In this document: positions 51,756 to 60,066 of the stretch, piece after piece | How positions within the stretch are numbered: position 1 is the stretch's first letter | Layout: each line of letters begins with the position of its first letter | From: Alphaproteobacteria bacterium | GTDB taxonomy: Bacteria; Pseudomonadota; Alphaproteobacteria; Ferrovibrionales; Ferrovibrionaceae | Assembly (NCBI GenBank): GCA_026126165.1 | Contig: JAHCJR010000004.1 | Location: forward strand, 1-64,000 | Direction of reading: 5' to 3' | Length of the DNA stretch: 64,000 nucleotides | Made by a program: the position numbers and the translations under genes | The notes under the pieces: generated by a model | Databases searched by the model: none | What the model was told of the DNA's origin: nothing | Seen by the model: only the letters and a program-made list of their open reading frames with translations

Positions 51756-51959
51756 ATGGCTACCGGCACCGTGAAATGGTTCAACCAGACCAAGGGCTAT
51801 GGCTTCATCCAGCCGAGCGACGGGTCGAAGGACGTGTTCGTGCACATCACAGCGGTGCAGAAGGCGGGACTGACGACTTTGGCCGAAGGCCAGAAGGTCA
51901 CCTTCGACGTGCTGAACGAGCGTGGCAAGCCGTCCGCCGGCAACCTCAAACTCGGCTGA
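51756..51959 (+). CDS. Cold-shock protein (CspA family)
   Basis: A 67-residue single CSD protein with both RNA-binding motifs, KGYGFIQP (RNP1) and VFVHIT (RNP2). It binds single-stranded nucleic acid and unwinds mRNA secondary structure. Two ATGs lie within five bases; the one at 51756 begins the conserved [11 protein letters not shown] 194-base non-coding leader precedes it, in keeping with the structured 5' leaders of csp genes, though I could not fold it. A strong hairpin terminator follows 15 bases after the stop. Confidence 0.95.
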   Translation: MATGTVKWFNQTKGYGFIQPSDGSKDVFVHITAVQKAGLTTLAEGQKVTFDVLNERGKPSAGNLKLG

Positions 51960-51974
51960 ACGAATTGCGTGTCG

Positions 51975-52000
51975 ACGGGGCCGGCTCTCACCGGCCCCGT
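51975..52000 (+). terminator. Hairpin terminator of the cold-shock gene
   Basis: Ten-base perfect arms (ACGGGGCCGG and CCGGCCCCGT) enclose the loop CTCTCA, followed by ATCTGTTT. It begins 15 bases after the csp stop and lies before the convergent isomerase gene, so it may also stop readthrough from the right. Confidence 0.8.
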
Positions 52001-52039
52001 ATCTGTTTCCGACCGGTCCGGCCGCTGCCGGATGCCCCC

Positions 52040-52888
52040 TCAGCCACGCCGCCTGACATAGCCGGTCGAGGGCAGCAGCGGCTTGAAGCGCGCTGGCCGC
52101 TTCTCCAGGTTCGCCTGCATCTGTTCCATCAGATCCTCGGTGAAGAACATGCCCGCCTGCCAGGTGGCGATGTGGTTGAGCGCATCGGCGACCGAATGGT
52201 CGCGGGTGTAGTTCAGCATCTCCTTGGTGCCGCTCACCGCCAGCGGCGATTTCGACGCGATCTCGCGCGCCAGCGCCATCACCGCCTCCAGCATCGTCGC
52301 CTGGTCCGCATAGACCTCGTTCACGAGGCCGCAGGACTTCGCCCGTTCGGCCGGAAGCCGCCGGCCGGAATAGGCCAGCTCGCGCACCAGACCCGATGGC
52401 ATGAGGTGCGGCAGGCGTTGCAGGGTGCCGACATCCGCCGTCATGCCAATGTTGATTTCCTGGATGCAGAACCAGGCATCGGCGCTGCAGTAGCGCATGT
52501 CGCAGGCGGAGATCATGTCGACGCCGCCGCCGATGCAGCCGCCCTGGATGGCGGCGAGCACCGGCACGCGGCAGCGTTCGATGGCGTTGAAGCTCTCCTG
52601 CATTTCCAGCACCGTGCGCCGCATCCGCTCGCCGAGCCGCCCGCGATCCTGGTCCTGGTCGGTGAAGATGGCGCCGCCGAAAGCCTTGAGATCGAGGCCG
52701 GCGGTGAAATGCCGCCCGGTCGAGGAAATGACGGCCACGCGCGCCGCGCCGTCGCGGTCGATGGCCGTGAAGACATCGGCGATCTCCTGCCAGAACGGCA
52801 TGGTCATGGTGTTCAGTTCGCCAGGCCGGTTGAGGCGCACATGCGCCACGTCGTCGGCGACGGAGAAGTCGAAGGTCGAGTAGCTCAC
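52040..52888 (-). CDS. Delta(3,5)-delta(2,4)-dienoyl-CoA isomerase (ECH1-like crotonase)
   Basis: A 282-residue crotonase whose active site matches mammalian ECH1: GGCIGGGVDMISACDMRY with Asp124, CIQEINIGMTADVGTLQRL with Glu144 and Asp152, the three acidic residues that move the double bonds. It converts 3,5-dienoyl-CoA to 2,4-dienoyl-CoA during oxidation of unsaturated fatty acids with odd-numbered double bonds. The start is probably the GTG at 52886-52888, with GGGAGA before it; the ORF extends 16 codons further without a ribosome site. It diverges from the M14 gene by 72 bases. Confidence 0.9.
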   Translation of the reverse strand: MSYSTFDFSVADDVAHVRLNRPGELNTMTMPFWQEIADVFTAIDRDGAARVAVISSTGRHFTAGLDLKAFGGAIFTDQDQDRGRLGERMRRTVLEMQESFNAIERCRVPVLAAIQGGCIGGGVDMISACDMRYCSADAWFCIQEINIGMTADVGTLQRLPHLMPSGLVRELAYSGRRLPAERAKSCGLVNEVYADQATMLEAVMALAREIASKSPLAVSGTKEMLNYTRDHSVADALNHIATWQAGMFFTEDLMEQMQANLEKRPARFKPLLPSTGYVRRRG

Positions 52889-52960
52889 GGCGGGTCTCCC
52901 TGGCTGGATGGCGGGGCCGAGCTTGACAGGGCGCATGGCGCGCGGCTACCCCCTTGAGCC

Positions 52961-54103
52961 ATGCAGCAAGAGACGCTCCGTTTCCCTCTCCCGCGCATGA
53001 GCATCGGCACGAGCCGGGAGCTGGTCGTCTTTCGCTATGGCCGGCCGGGCGCGCGACCGAAAGCCTATCTCCAGGCCGCGCTGCATGCCGACGAATTGCC
53101 CGGCCAACTCGTGCTGCGCGAACTGCGCGTCCGGCTCGACCATCTTGCCGCCACCGGGCGGATCGCGGGCGAGATCGTCCTGGTCCCGGTGGCCAATCCG
53201 GTGGGCTTGAGCCAGATCTTCGGCGGCCGGCATATCGGCCGCCACGAGGGGGCGAGCGGCGAGAACTTCAACCGGAACTTCCCCGACCTGGGCGCGGTCG
53301 CGGATAAAGTCGAAGGCAGCCTGGGGCCGGACCGCCAGCGCAATGTCGGGATCGTGCGCGCGGCGCTGCGCGCCCATCTCGACGGCCTCGCCTGTCCGGA
53401 CGAACTTTCCGCACTGCGCCGCCTGCTGCTCAGCCTCTCCTGCGATGCCGACATCGCCCTCGACCTGCATTGCGACGAGGATGCGGCGATGCATCTCTAT
53501 ACCGGCGACCTGCTCTGGCCGCAGGCGGCCGATCTGGCGGCCGATCTGGGCGCGGTGGCGGTTCTGCTGGCGCGGGTCTCCGGCGGCCATCCTTTCGACG
53601 AGGCGCTGTCGGCGACCTTCGCCATGCTGTCGGAGCGCTTCGGGGCGGAACGGCCGGTCCCGGCCGATGCCTGCCTCTCGGCGACGCTGGAACTGCGCGG
53701 CCAGGCCGATGTGGATGCGCAACTCGCGGCGCGGGATGCGGACGGGCTGGTCCGGTTCCTGACCCGGCGCGGCGTCGTCGCGGGTACGGCTCCGGCGCCC
53801 GCTTCGGCCGGTCCGCCGGCCACCCCGCTCTCCGGCGTCGATGTCGTCCGCGCGCCCGCGGCCGGTCTCGTCCTCCATCATGTGGCGGTCGGCGAGCGGG
53901 TCGCCCCCGGCCAGATGGTGGCCGAGATCGTCGATCCGCTGGCGGAGCCGGCGCGCCAGCCAGGCATTCCGGTCCTCAGCCGGACTTCCGGCATCCTCTT
54001 TGCCCGCTCGCGGGAGCGGCTGGCGCGCCCGGGGCAGCCGATCGCCAAGGTGGCGGGGCCCGACCCCTTGCCCGACCGGACCGGGCATCTGCTCATCGAT
54101 TGA
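52961..54103 (+). CDS. Succinylglutamate desuccinylase/aspartoacylase-family amidohydrolase (M14)
   Basis: A 380-residue zinc carboxypeptidase-fold amidohydrolase. The ligands are His42 and Glu45 in LHADEL and His170 in LDLHCDED; ENFNRNFPD supplies the substrate-binding arginine, and Glu244 in ATLELRG is the catalytic glutamate. The last 100 residues form a beta-rich domain (VRAPAAGLVLHHVAVGERV, then GQMVAEIVDPL) like the tail of aspartoacylases and resembling a lipoyl-type fold. Family members remove acyl groups from N-acyl amino acids or deacetylate ectoine intermediates (DoeB). No ectoine genes are nearby, so the substrate is unknown. Confidence 0.87.
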   Translation: MQQETLRFPLPRMSIGTSRELVVFRYGRPGARPKAYLQAALHADELPGQLVLRELRVRLDHLAATGRIAGEIVLVPVANPVGLSQIFGGRHIGRHEGASGENFNRNFPDLGAVADKVEGSLGPDRQRNVGIVRAALRAHLDGLACPDELSALRRLLLSLSCDADIALDLHCDEDAAMHLYTGDLLWPQAADLAADLGAVAVLLARVSGGHPFDEALSATFAMLSERFGAERPVPADACLSATLELRGQADVDAQLAARDADGLVRFLTRRGVVAGTAPAPASAGPPATPLSGVDVVRAPAAGLVLHHVAVGERVAPGQMVAEIVDPLAEPARQPGIPVLSRTSGILFARSRERLARPGQPIAKVAGPDPLPDRTGHLLID

Positions 54104-54142
54104 AAAGTCCGAAACGCGCAAAAGGCGGGGGAGACGATACGA

Positions 54143-54997
54143 ATGCCGATATCCTACGAGAAACTGATGGGGCTCGACCTGCCGGAAAGGGAGTTCAGCT
54201 ATACCGAGCGCGAGACCATGCTCTATGCACTCGGTATCGGGATGGGCGGCGATCCCATGGACCGGCAGGAGCTTCCCTTCGTCTACGAGAAGGATCTGAA
54301 GGCCGTGCCGACGCAGGCGACCGTGATCGCCTGGGACGATAGCTGGGCGCTGAAGACCGGCCTCAACCTGGTGATGGTGGTGCATGGCGAGCAGAGCGTG
54401 CACCTGCATCGCCCGCTACCGCCGCGCGGCAGCATCCTGGCGAAGCTGCGCGTCAGCGATGTCTTCGACAAGGGCGAGGGACGGGGCGCGCTGGTGCTGA
54501 CCGAACATACGTTGCGCGACAAGGCGAGCGGCGAGCTGCTCTGCACCAACCGCTCGACGGTCTTTGCCCGTGGCGATGGCGGCTTCGGCGGACCCAAGGG
54601 CTCGCCGCCCGAGCCGCACGCCATTCCCGTCCGCGCCCCCGATCTGGTCTGCGACCTCGCGACCCGGCCGGACCAGGCGTTGCTCTACCGCCTTTCGGGC
54701 GACCGCAACCCGCTCCATAGCGATCCGGATTTCGCCGCCGCGGCCGGCTTTCCGCGGCCGATCCTGCATGGCCTCTGCACCTACGGACATGCCTGCCGCG
54801 CCATCCTGCGGACGGTCTGCGACTATCGGCCCGAACGCATCCGCGAGATCGGCGGGCGGTTTTCCGCGCCGGTCTTTCCGGGCGAGACGATCCGCACGGA
54901 AATCTGGCAGGATGGGGCGACCATCTCGTTCCGCTGCCGGATTCCGGAGCGCGATCTGGTCGTGATCAACAACGGGCGCGTGCTGCTCGCCGCATGA
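54143..54997 (+). CDS. MaoC-type enoyl-CoA hydratase 2 (double hotdog)
   Basis: A 284-residue double-hotdog hydratase. The C-terminal half holds the hydratase 2 motif LYRLSGDRNPLHSDPDFAAA with catalytic Asp187 and His192, then GFPRPILHGLCTYG. It forms (R)-3-hydroxyacyl-CoA from trans-2-enoyl-CoA, as in the hydratase domain of the peroxisomal multifunctional enzyme, and could feed PHA synthesis or side-chain oxidation. GGGGGAGAC precedes the ATG, and the stop overlaps the channel gene by ATGA. It is the only R-specific hydratase in the window. Confidence 0.92.
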   Translation: MPISYEKLMGLDLPEREFSYTERETMLYALGIGMGGDPMDRQELPFVYEKDLKAVPTQATVIAWDDSWALKTGLNLVMVVHGEQSVHLHRPLPPRGSILAKLRVSDVFDKGEGRGALVLTEHTLRDKASGELLCTNRSTVFARGDGGFGGPKGSPPEPHAIPVRAPDLVCDLATRPDQALLYRLSGDRNPLHSDPDFAAAAGFPRPILHGLCTYGHACRAILRTVCDYRPERIREIGGRFSAPVFPGETIRTEIWQDGATISFRCRIPERDLVVINNGRVLLAA

Positions 54998-56442
54998 ACC
55001 TTCGCCTCTCCCATTGGCAGGTGCTGCCGCCGATCGTGGCGTTCGCGGCGCTGTTCGCGCTGCTGATGAAATGGCGGGACGTGCTTGCCTCGCTCGGCCT
55101 TCCGCCCGAGGGCCGGGTCGGCATGCTGGGCCGCGATCTGGTGGCGGTCCTGCTCTGGTTCGCCGGCGCCTGGGTGGTGACCCGGCTGCTCACCATCATT
55201 TTCTGGCAGGGCATATTCGGCCAGGGCGGCCGGCGCCACGTGCCGCGGCTGCTGGTCGATCTGGTGGCGGCCCTGGTCTATGCCATCGCCATCCTGAGCC
55301 TGATCTCGCTCTGGTTCGAGTTCGAGATCGCCACCTCCGCCCTGACCACCTCGGGCATCCTGGTGGCGGTGCTGGGCTTCGCGCTGCGCGACACCATCGC
55401 CGACATCTTCTCCGGCATCACCGTCAACCTGGAGCGGCCCTACAGGATCGGCGACTGGATCGAGGTGACGCCGGGCGGGCGCGTCGGCGAGGTGGTGGAG
55501 ATAAGCTGGCGCACCACCCGGCTGGTGACGCAGGACAACATCTCCATCATGGTGCCGAACGGGCTGCTCTCGCGCACGCAGTTCGCCAATTTCAGCCTGC
55601 CCGAGCGGCATTTCCGCGAGGCGGTGCGCCTGCGCCTGCCGCCCGCGCTCTCGCCCGAGCGCGCGCGGCAGGTTCTCTCGAACGCGCTCAAGGGCGTGAG
55701 CGGCGTGCTGCAGAGCCCGCCGCCGGAAGTGCGCATCGTCGATATCGAACGCCATGCCGTCGTCTACGAGGCGCGCTTCTGGGTGCCCGACTATCGCCAG
55801 CTCACGCAGCTTCGCGACGCGGCCATCACCAGCCTGCTCGAGCATCTGGACAAGGCCGGCATCGCGCTCGCGCAGGAGCGCCGCGAGATCACGGTGCGCC
55901 GGGCCGAGACGCGAATGAGCCGGCATCTCACGCCGCTCGAACTGCTGCGCCGCATCGAGATGTTCGACGTGCTGGCCGAGGAAGACGTGGCCGAACTCTC
56001 GCGCAATCTGGTGGAGCGCCGCTTCGCCCCGGGCCATGCCGTGGTGCGGAGCGGCGATCCGGGCGGCTCGCTTTTCGTCCTGGCGGAAGGTCTGCTCGAG
56101 GTCGAGGGAAAATCGGCGGAGGGCCGCAAGGTGCGGCTTGCCCGCATCGAGCCGGGCGGGGTGTTCGGCGAGATGTCGCTGCTCACCGGCCAGCCGCGCA
56201 GCGCCGACGTGGTCTGCCTGACCGAGGCGCTGCTCTACGAGGTCGACGGCGCGGCGCTCGGCCCGATCCTGCAGCGCCGGCCGGAACTGGCGCTGCTGCT
56301 CTCGGCCAAGGTGGCGCGCCGGGTCGGCCGCAACGAGGTGGCGGCGACCGAACAGCCGCCGCCGGCAACGGCCGCTGGCGAGACCGGCCTCACCAGCCAG
56401 ATCCTCGCCCGCCTCCGCGCGCTCTTTCACCTGGACCGTTGA
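54994..56442 (+). CDS. MscS-family channel with C-terminal cyclic-nucleotide-binding domain (bCNG type)
   Basis: A 482-residue inner-membrane protein. Three to four N-terminal membrane helices are followed by the pore-lining MscS helix (SGILVAVLGFALRDTIADIF, then SGITVNLERPYRIGDWIEV) and the beta domain, and by a CRP-type cyclic-nucleotide-binding domain at about 325-440 with FGEMSLLTGQPRSADVV, where the arginine that contacts the nucleotide phosphate is kept. Such bCNG channels are cAMP-gated relatives of MscS with weak mechanosensitivity. Translation is coupled to the hydratase gene by ATGA although the functions seem unrelated. Confidence 0.92.
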   Translation: MNLRLSHWQVLPPIVAFAALFALLMKWRDVLASLGLPPEGRVGMLGRDLVAVLLWFAGAWVVTRLLTIIFWQGIFGQGGRRHVPRLLVDLVAALVYAIAILSLISLWFEFEIATSALTTSGILVAVLGFALRDTIADIFSGITVNLERPYRIGDWIEVTPGGRVGEVVEISWRTTRLVTQDNISIMVPNGLLSRTQFANFSLPERHFREAVRLRLPPALSPERARQVLSNALKGVSGVLQSPPPEVRIVDIERHAVVYEARFWVPDYRQLTQLRDAAITSLLEHLDKAGIALAQERREITVRRAETRMSRHLTPLELLRRIEMFDVLAEEDVAELSRNLVERRFAPGHAVVRSGDPGGSLFVLAEGLLEVEGKSAEGRKVRLARIEPGGVFGEMSLLTGQPRSADVVCLTEALLYEVDGAALGPILQRRPELALLLSAKVARRVGRNEVAATEQPPPATAAGETGLTSQILARLRALFHLDR

Positions 56443-56444
56443 AC

Positions 56445-57413
56445 ATGACCGATCCCGCCGCGACCGCCCCCACCCTTGCCGAGATCGAGGCGACGGCCCG
56501 GCGCCTTGAGGGGCGCATCCGCCGCACGCCGATGATCGATGCGCGGCCGGCGCGCCACGATTTCGGACGCGAGGTGCGCTTCAAGCTGGAGAACCTTCAG
56601 GTCTCCGGCTCGTTCAAGGCGCGCGGCGCGACGGCGCGCCTGCTCGGCCTCGGTCCGGAACGACTGGCCCGGGGCTTGATCACCGCCTCCGGCGGCAACC
56701 ATGGGCTGGGCGTCGCCTATGCCGCCTTCCAGGCCGGCGTTCCGGCGGCGATCTACCTGCCGCGCAACACGCCGGCGGCGAAAGCCGAAAAGCTGCGCCG
56801 CTGGGGTGCGGAGGTGGTGACGGAAGGCGAGGTCTGGGACGAGGCGAACCAGGCCGCGCTCGCGGCCGCCGAGGCGCGGGGCATGGCCTACGTCCATCCC
56901 TTCGCCGATCCGGCGGTCATCGCCGGCCAGGGCACGCTCGGCCTCGAGATCGTCGAGCAGGCGCCGGAGATCGGCGCGGTCTTTGTGGCGATCGGCGGCG
57001 GCGGCCTGATCTCGGGCGTGGCCAGCGCCATCAAGGCGAAGCGGCCGGACATCCGCGTCATCGGCGTCGAGCCGGTCGGCGCGCCGACCCTGCATGACAG
57101 CCTGCTGGCCGGGCGCCTGGTGACCTTGGAGCGGATCGCGACGCGCGCCAACACGCTGGCGCCGCGCCGGTCGGAACCCCTCAATTTCTCGATCATCCGC
57201 CGGCATGTCGACCAGATCGTGCTGGTGAGCGACGAGGAGATGGAGCAGGCCGCCTCGCTTCTCTGGTTCGAGTACGGGCTGGCGGTCGAGCTTTCGGCGG
57301 CGGCGGGTCTCGCCGCGCTGATCGCCGGGCGGGGCGGGGCGCCGGTCGACCGGCCGGCCTGCGTGCTGGTCTGCGGCGCCGGCAGCGATGGCATCTCCGC
57401 CGCCGCGCCCTGA
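56445..57413 (+). CDS. Threonine/serine dehydratase-family PLP enzyme
   Basis: A 322-residue fold-type II PLP enzyme. Lys58 in VSGSFKARGA forms the Schiff base, ASGGNHGLGVAYA binds the substrate carboxylate, and AIGGGGLISGVASA the cofactor phosphate. There is no C-terminal ACT domain, so it is the short catabolic type (TdcB or serine racemase-like, or hydroxyectoine-type dehydratases). Deamination of threonine or serine to 2-oxoacid and ammonia is expected. It starts two bases after the channel stop; the next gene is convergent. Confidence 0.9.
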   Translation: MTDPAATAPTLAEIEATARRLEGRIRRTPMIDARPARHDFGREVRFKLENLQVSGSFKARGATARLLGLGPERLARGLITASGGNHGLGVAYAAFQAGVPAAIYLPRNTPAAKAEKLRRWGAEVVTEGEVWDEANQAALAAAEARGMAYVHPFADPAVIAGQGTLGLEIVEQAPEIGAVFVAIGGGGLISGVASAIKAKRPDIRVIGVEPVGAPTLHDSLLAGRLVTLERIATRANTLAPRRSEPLNFSIIRRHVDQIVLVSDEEMEQAASLLWFEYGLAVELSAAAGLAALIAGRGGAPVDRPACVLVCGAGSDGISAAAP

Positions 57414-57424
57414 CCTGACCTCGG

Positions 57425-57883
57425 CTAGCGTCGCATCCGGAAGAAGTCGCGCAGCAGCGCCGCCGCCCGGCTCTCGCCGATGCCGCCATAGACGTCCGGC
57501 CGGTGATGGCAGGTCGGCTGGGCGAAGATGCGCGGGCCGTGCAGTACGCCGCCGCCCTTCGGGTCCTCGGCGCCGAAATAGAGCCTGCGGATGCGCGCGA
57601 AAGCGATGGCCTGGGCGCACATCGGGCAGGGTTCCAGCGTGACATAGAGGTCGCAGCCGGCAAGGCGCTGGCTGCCGACCGCGGCGGCGGCGGCGCGGAT
57701 CGCCAGCATCTCCGCATGGGCCGTCGGGTCGGAGAGTTCCAGCGTGCGGTTGCCCGCGCGCGCGAGGATTTGCCCGCTCGCCGGATCGACGAGGACGCAG
57801 CCGACCGGGACCTCGCCGCGGCCCGCCGCCGCCTCGGCCTCGGCCAGGGCTTCCGCCATCAGGGGATTGGGTGCCAGTCCCAT
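57425..57883 (-). CDS. tadA: tRNA-specific adenosine deaminase
   Basis: A 152-residue zinc deaminase that converts A34 to inosine in tRNA-Arg(ACG). His56 and Glu58 in TAHAEML and Cys86/Cys89 in EPCPMCA bind zinc and catalyse the reaction. GEVPVGCVLVDP and YFGAEDPKGG are typical of TadA rather than of cytidine or guanine deaminases. The gene is convergent with the dehydratase and neighbours rluB and rsmD, a familiar alphaproteobacterial grouping. Confidence 0.93.
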   Translation of the reverse strand: MGLAPNPLMAEALAEAEAAAGRGEVPVGCVLVDPASGQILARAGNRTLELSDPTAHAEMLAIRAAAAAVGSQRLAGCDLYVTLEPCPMCAQAIAFARIRRLYFGAEDPKGGGVLHGPRIFAQPTCHHRPDVYGGIGESRAAALLRDFFRMRR

Positions 57884-57979
57884 GAGAGGGTGTTAGCCGA
57901 TCCGCGATCCGCGCGCCATCGCCGGATCGGCCCCGGGCCGCGTTGCCGCCCGGGCCGGCTTGGCCTATTGTGCCGGCCC

Positions 57980-58696
57980 ATGAGCATCCCCGTCATCGGC
58001 ATCACTCTCGATTCGGAAGAACCGGGCGGCTATTCCAGGCTGCCCTGGTATGCGCTGCGCCAGAACTATGCGGAATCGGTGGTGGCCGCCGGCGGCCTGC
58101 CGGTCATGCTGCCGCACGAGCCGGAGCAGGCGGCGCGCTATCTCGACCGGATCGACGCGCTGGTGGTAACCGGCGGTGCTTTCGATGTCGATCCGGCGCT
58201 GTTCGGCGCGGCCAGCCGCCATCACACGGTGAAGCTCAAGTCGCGGCGTACCGAGTTCGAGCTGGCGATCACGCGCGGGGCCATCGAGCGCGACCTGCCG
58301 GTGCTTGGCATCTGCGGCGGCCAGCAGCTTCTCAACGTGGTGCTCGGCGGCAGCCTCATCCAGCATATTCCCGACGAGGTGCCCGGCGCGCTCGCGCACG
58401 AGCAGCCGAACCCGCGCACCGAACCGGGCCATGTGGTGAAGGTGGGCGCGGGCACCGAACTGCATCGCATCGTCGGGCGTTCGGAACTGCCGGTGAACAG
58501 CGCCCATCACCAGGCGGTCAAGGATATCGGGCCCGGCGTCGCCATCAACGCGATCGCGCCCGATGGCGTGATCGAAGGGATCGAAGTCCCCGGCCGGCGC
58601 TTCTGTCTCGGCGTGCAGTGGCACCCGGAATATGCGATCTCCGAAGGCGACCGGCTGATCTTCGAGGCATTCGTGCGCGCGGCGCGGGGCGACTGA
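57980..58696 (+). CDS. Gamma-glutamyl-gamma-aminobutyrate hydrolase family protein (class I glutamine amidotransferase)
   Basis: A 238-residue peptidase C26 protein with the triad Cys112 in GICGGQQLLN, His215 and Glu217 in QWHPEY. The family includes PuuD, which releases GABA from gamma-glutamyl-GABA in putrescine breakdown. The start is the ATG at 57980, the first residue of the conserved SIPVIGITL. The other puu genes are absent here, so the natural substrate may be a different gamma-glutamyl compound. Confidence 0.9.
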   Translation: MSIPVIGITLDSEEPGGYSRLPWYALRQNYAESVVAAGGLPVMLPHEPEQAARYLDRIDALVVTGGAFDVDPALFGAASRHHTVKLKSRRTEFELAITRGAIERDLPVLGICGGQQLLNVVLGGSLIQHIPDEVPGALAHEQPNPRTEPGHVVKVGAGTELHRIVGRSELPVNSAHHQAVKDIGPGVAINAIAPDGVIEGIEVPGRRFCLGVQWHPEYAISEGDRLIFEAFVRAARGD

Positions 58697-58701
58697 GCGT
58701 C

Positions 58702-59487
58702 ATGCCGGGGCAGCGGGACGAGAGGGCGCTGGCCGACGGGCCGGAGAAGGGCGAGCGCATCGCCAAGGTGCTGGCGCGCGCCGGCGTCTGTTCGCGCCGG
58801 GATGCGGAGAAGCTGGTTCTCGAAGGCCGCGTCAGCGTGGACGGCGTGGCGCTCGCCTCGCCCGCCTTCAATGTCAGGCCGGGCCAGGTGGTGAGCGTCG
58901 ATGGCAAGGTGCTGGGGCAGGCCGAGCCGACGCGGCTCTGGTGCTATCACAAGCCGCGCGGGCTGGTGACGACGCACAAGGACCCCGAGGGCCGCCCGAC
59001 CGTCTTCCAGCAGCTCCCCAAGACCCTGCCCAGGGTGATTTCCGTCGGCCGCCTCGATTTCAATTCCGAAGGGCTGCTCCTGCTCACCAACGATGGCGCG
59101 CTGGCCCGCCGGCTGGAGCTGCCCGAGACCGGCTGGACCCGGCGCTACCGGGTGCGCGTGCATGGCGCGCCGACCGACGAACAGCTTGCGAGGCTCGCGA
59201 AAGGCGTCACGGTCGATGGCGTTTCCTATGGCCCGATCGAGGCGCGGCTCGACGGCCTCAAGGGGGCCAATGCCTGGCTGACCATGGCGCTACGCGAAGG
59301 CAAGAACCGGGAAATCCGCAAGGTGATGGGCCATCTGGGCTTCCAGGTCAGCCGCCTGATCCGGGTCGCCTATGGTCCCTTCCAGCTCGGCAATCTCAAG
59401 GAAGGCGAAGTGCGGGAGGTACCCGCGCGGGTTCTGGCGGATCAGACGGGAGGCCGGCGCAAGCCGCGGACCGGCCCCCGGCCATGA
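58702..59487 (+). CDS. rluB: 23S rRNA pseudouridine synthase RluB-type
   Basis: A 261-residue pseudouridine synthase of the RsuA/RluB family. An N-terminal S4 domain (RIAKVLARAGVCSRRDAEKL) is followed by the catalytic domain with Asp119 in VGRLDFNSEGLLLLTND and REGKNREIRKV. It isomerises a uridine in 23S rRNA (position 2605 in E. coli). The gene starts five bases after the amidotransferase stop and overlaps rsmD by ATGA, joining two rRNA modification genes. Confidence 0.92.
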   Translation: MPGQRDERALADGPEKGERIAKVLARAGVCSRRDAEKLVLEGRVSVDGVALASPAFNVRPGQVVSVDGKVLGQAEPTRLWCYHKPRGLVTTHKDPEGRPTVFQQLPKTLPRVISVGRLDFNSEGLLLLTNDGALARRLELPETGWTRRYRVRVHGAPTDEQLARLAKGVTVDGVSYGPIEARLDGLKGANAWLTMALREGKNREIRKVMGHLGFQVSRLIRVAYGPFQLGNLKEGEVREVPARVLADQTGGRRKPRTGPRP

Positions 59488-60059
59488 CCTTGCGCATCAA
59501 TGCCGGCATCTGGCGCGGACGCCGGCTGGCCGCGCCGCCGGACCGCAGCGTCCGGCCGACATCGGAGCGGGCGCGCATCGCGCTCTTCAATATTCTCGCT
59601 CATGGCGCGGCGTTTCGTTCCGGCGATGTGCCCTTGCCGCAGGGCGCTTGCGTGGTCGAGCTGTTCGCCGGGACGGGCGCGCTCGGTCTCGAGGCGCTCT
59701 CGCGCGGTGCCGCCCATGCGATCTTCATCGAACAGGACCGCGCCAGCGCCGCGCTGCTTTCGCGCAACATCGCCGCGCTTGCCTGCGAGGACCGGGCGAC
59801 CCTGCTGGTGCGCGACGCGCTCGATCCCGGCCCGCCGCCGATGCGCTGCCAGCTCGCTTTGCTCGACCCGCCCTATGGTTCGGGTCTGGGTGCAAAGGCC
59901 CTGGCCGCATTGCGCCAGCGCGGCTGGCTGGCGCCGGGCGCCATCGCCGTACTCGAGGTCGGCGCGCGGGAGGCATTCGCTCCGCCGGAGGGGTTCGAGC
60001 TGCTCGACGAGCGGGCCCATGGCGCGGCGCGTCTGGTGTTCCTGCGCCGCGCCGATTGA
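59484..60059 (+). CDS. rsmD: 16S rRNA (guanine(966)-N(2))-methyltransferase
   Basis: A 191-residue SAM-dependent methyltransferase. The SAM-binding loop is VVELFAGTGALGLEALSRG, and the N2-guanine motif IV is LLDPPYGSG with Asp128. RINAGIWRGRRL and RPTSERARIALFNIL are the RsmD signatures. It methylates G966 in the small ribosomal subunit. It is coupled to rluB by an ATGA overlap and ends seven bases before the convergent mutL stop. Confidence 0.94.
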   Translation: MTLRINAGIWRGRRLAAPPDRSVRPTSERARIALFNILAHGAAFRSGDVPLPQGACVVELFAGTGALGLEALSRGAAHAIFIEQDRASAALLSRNIAALACEDRATLLVRDALDPGPPPMRCQLALLDPPYGSGLGAKALAALRQRGWLAPGAIAVLEVGAREAFAPPEGFELLDERAHGAARLVFLRRAD

Positions 60060-60066
60060 TTCAAGG

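Noticed and set aside
52961-54103. Ectoine-degradation deacetylase DoeB
   Set aside because: Same M14 family, but no doeA, doeC, doeD or ectoine transporter genes are nearby.
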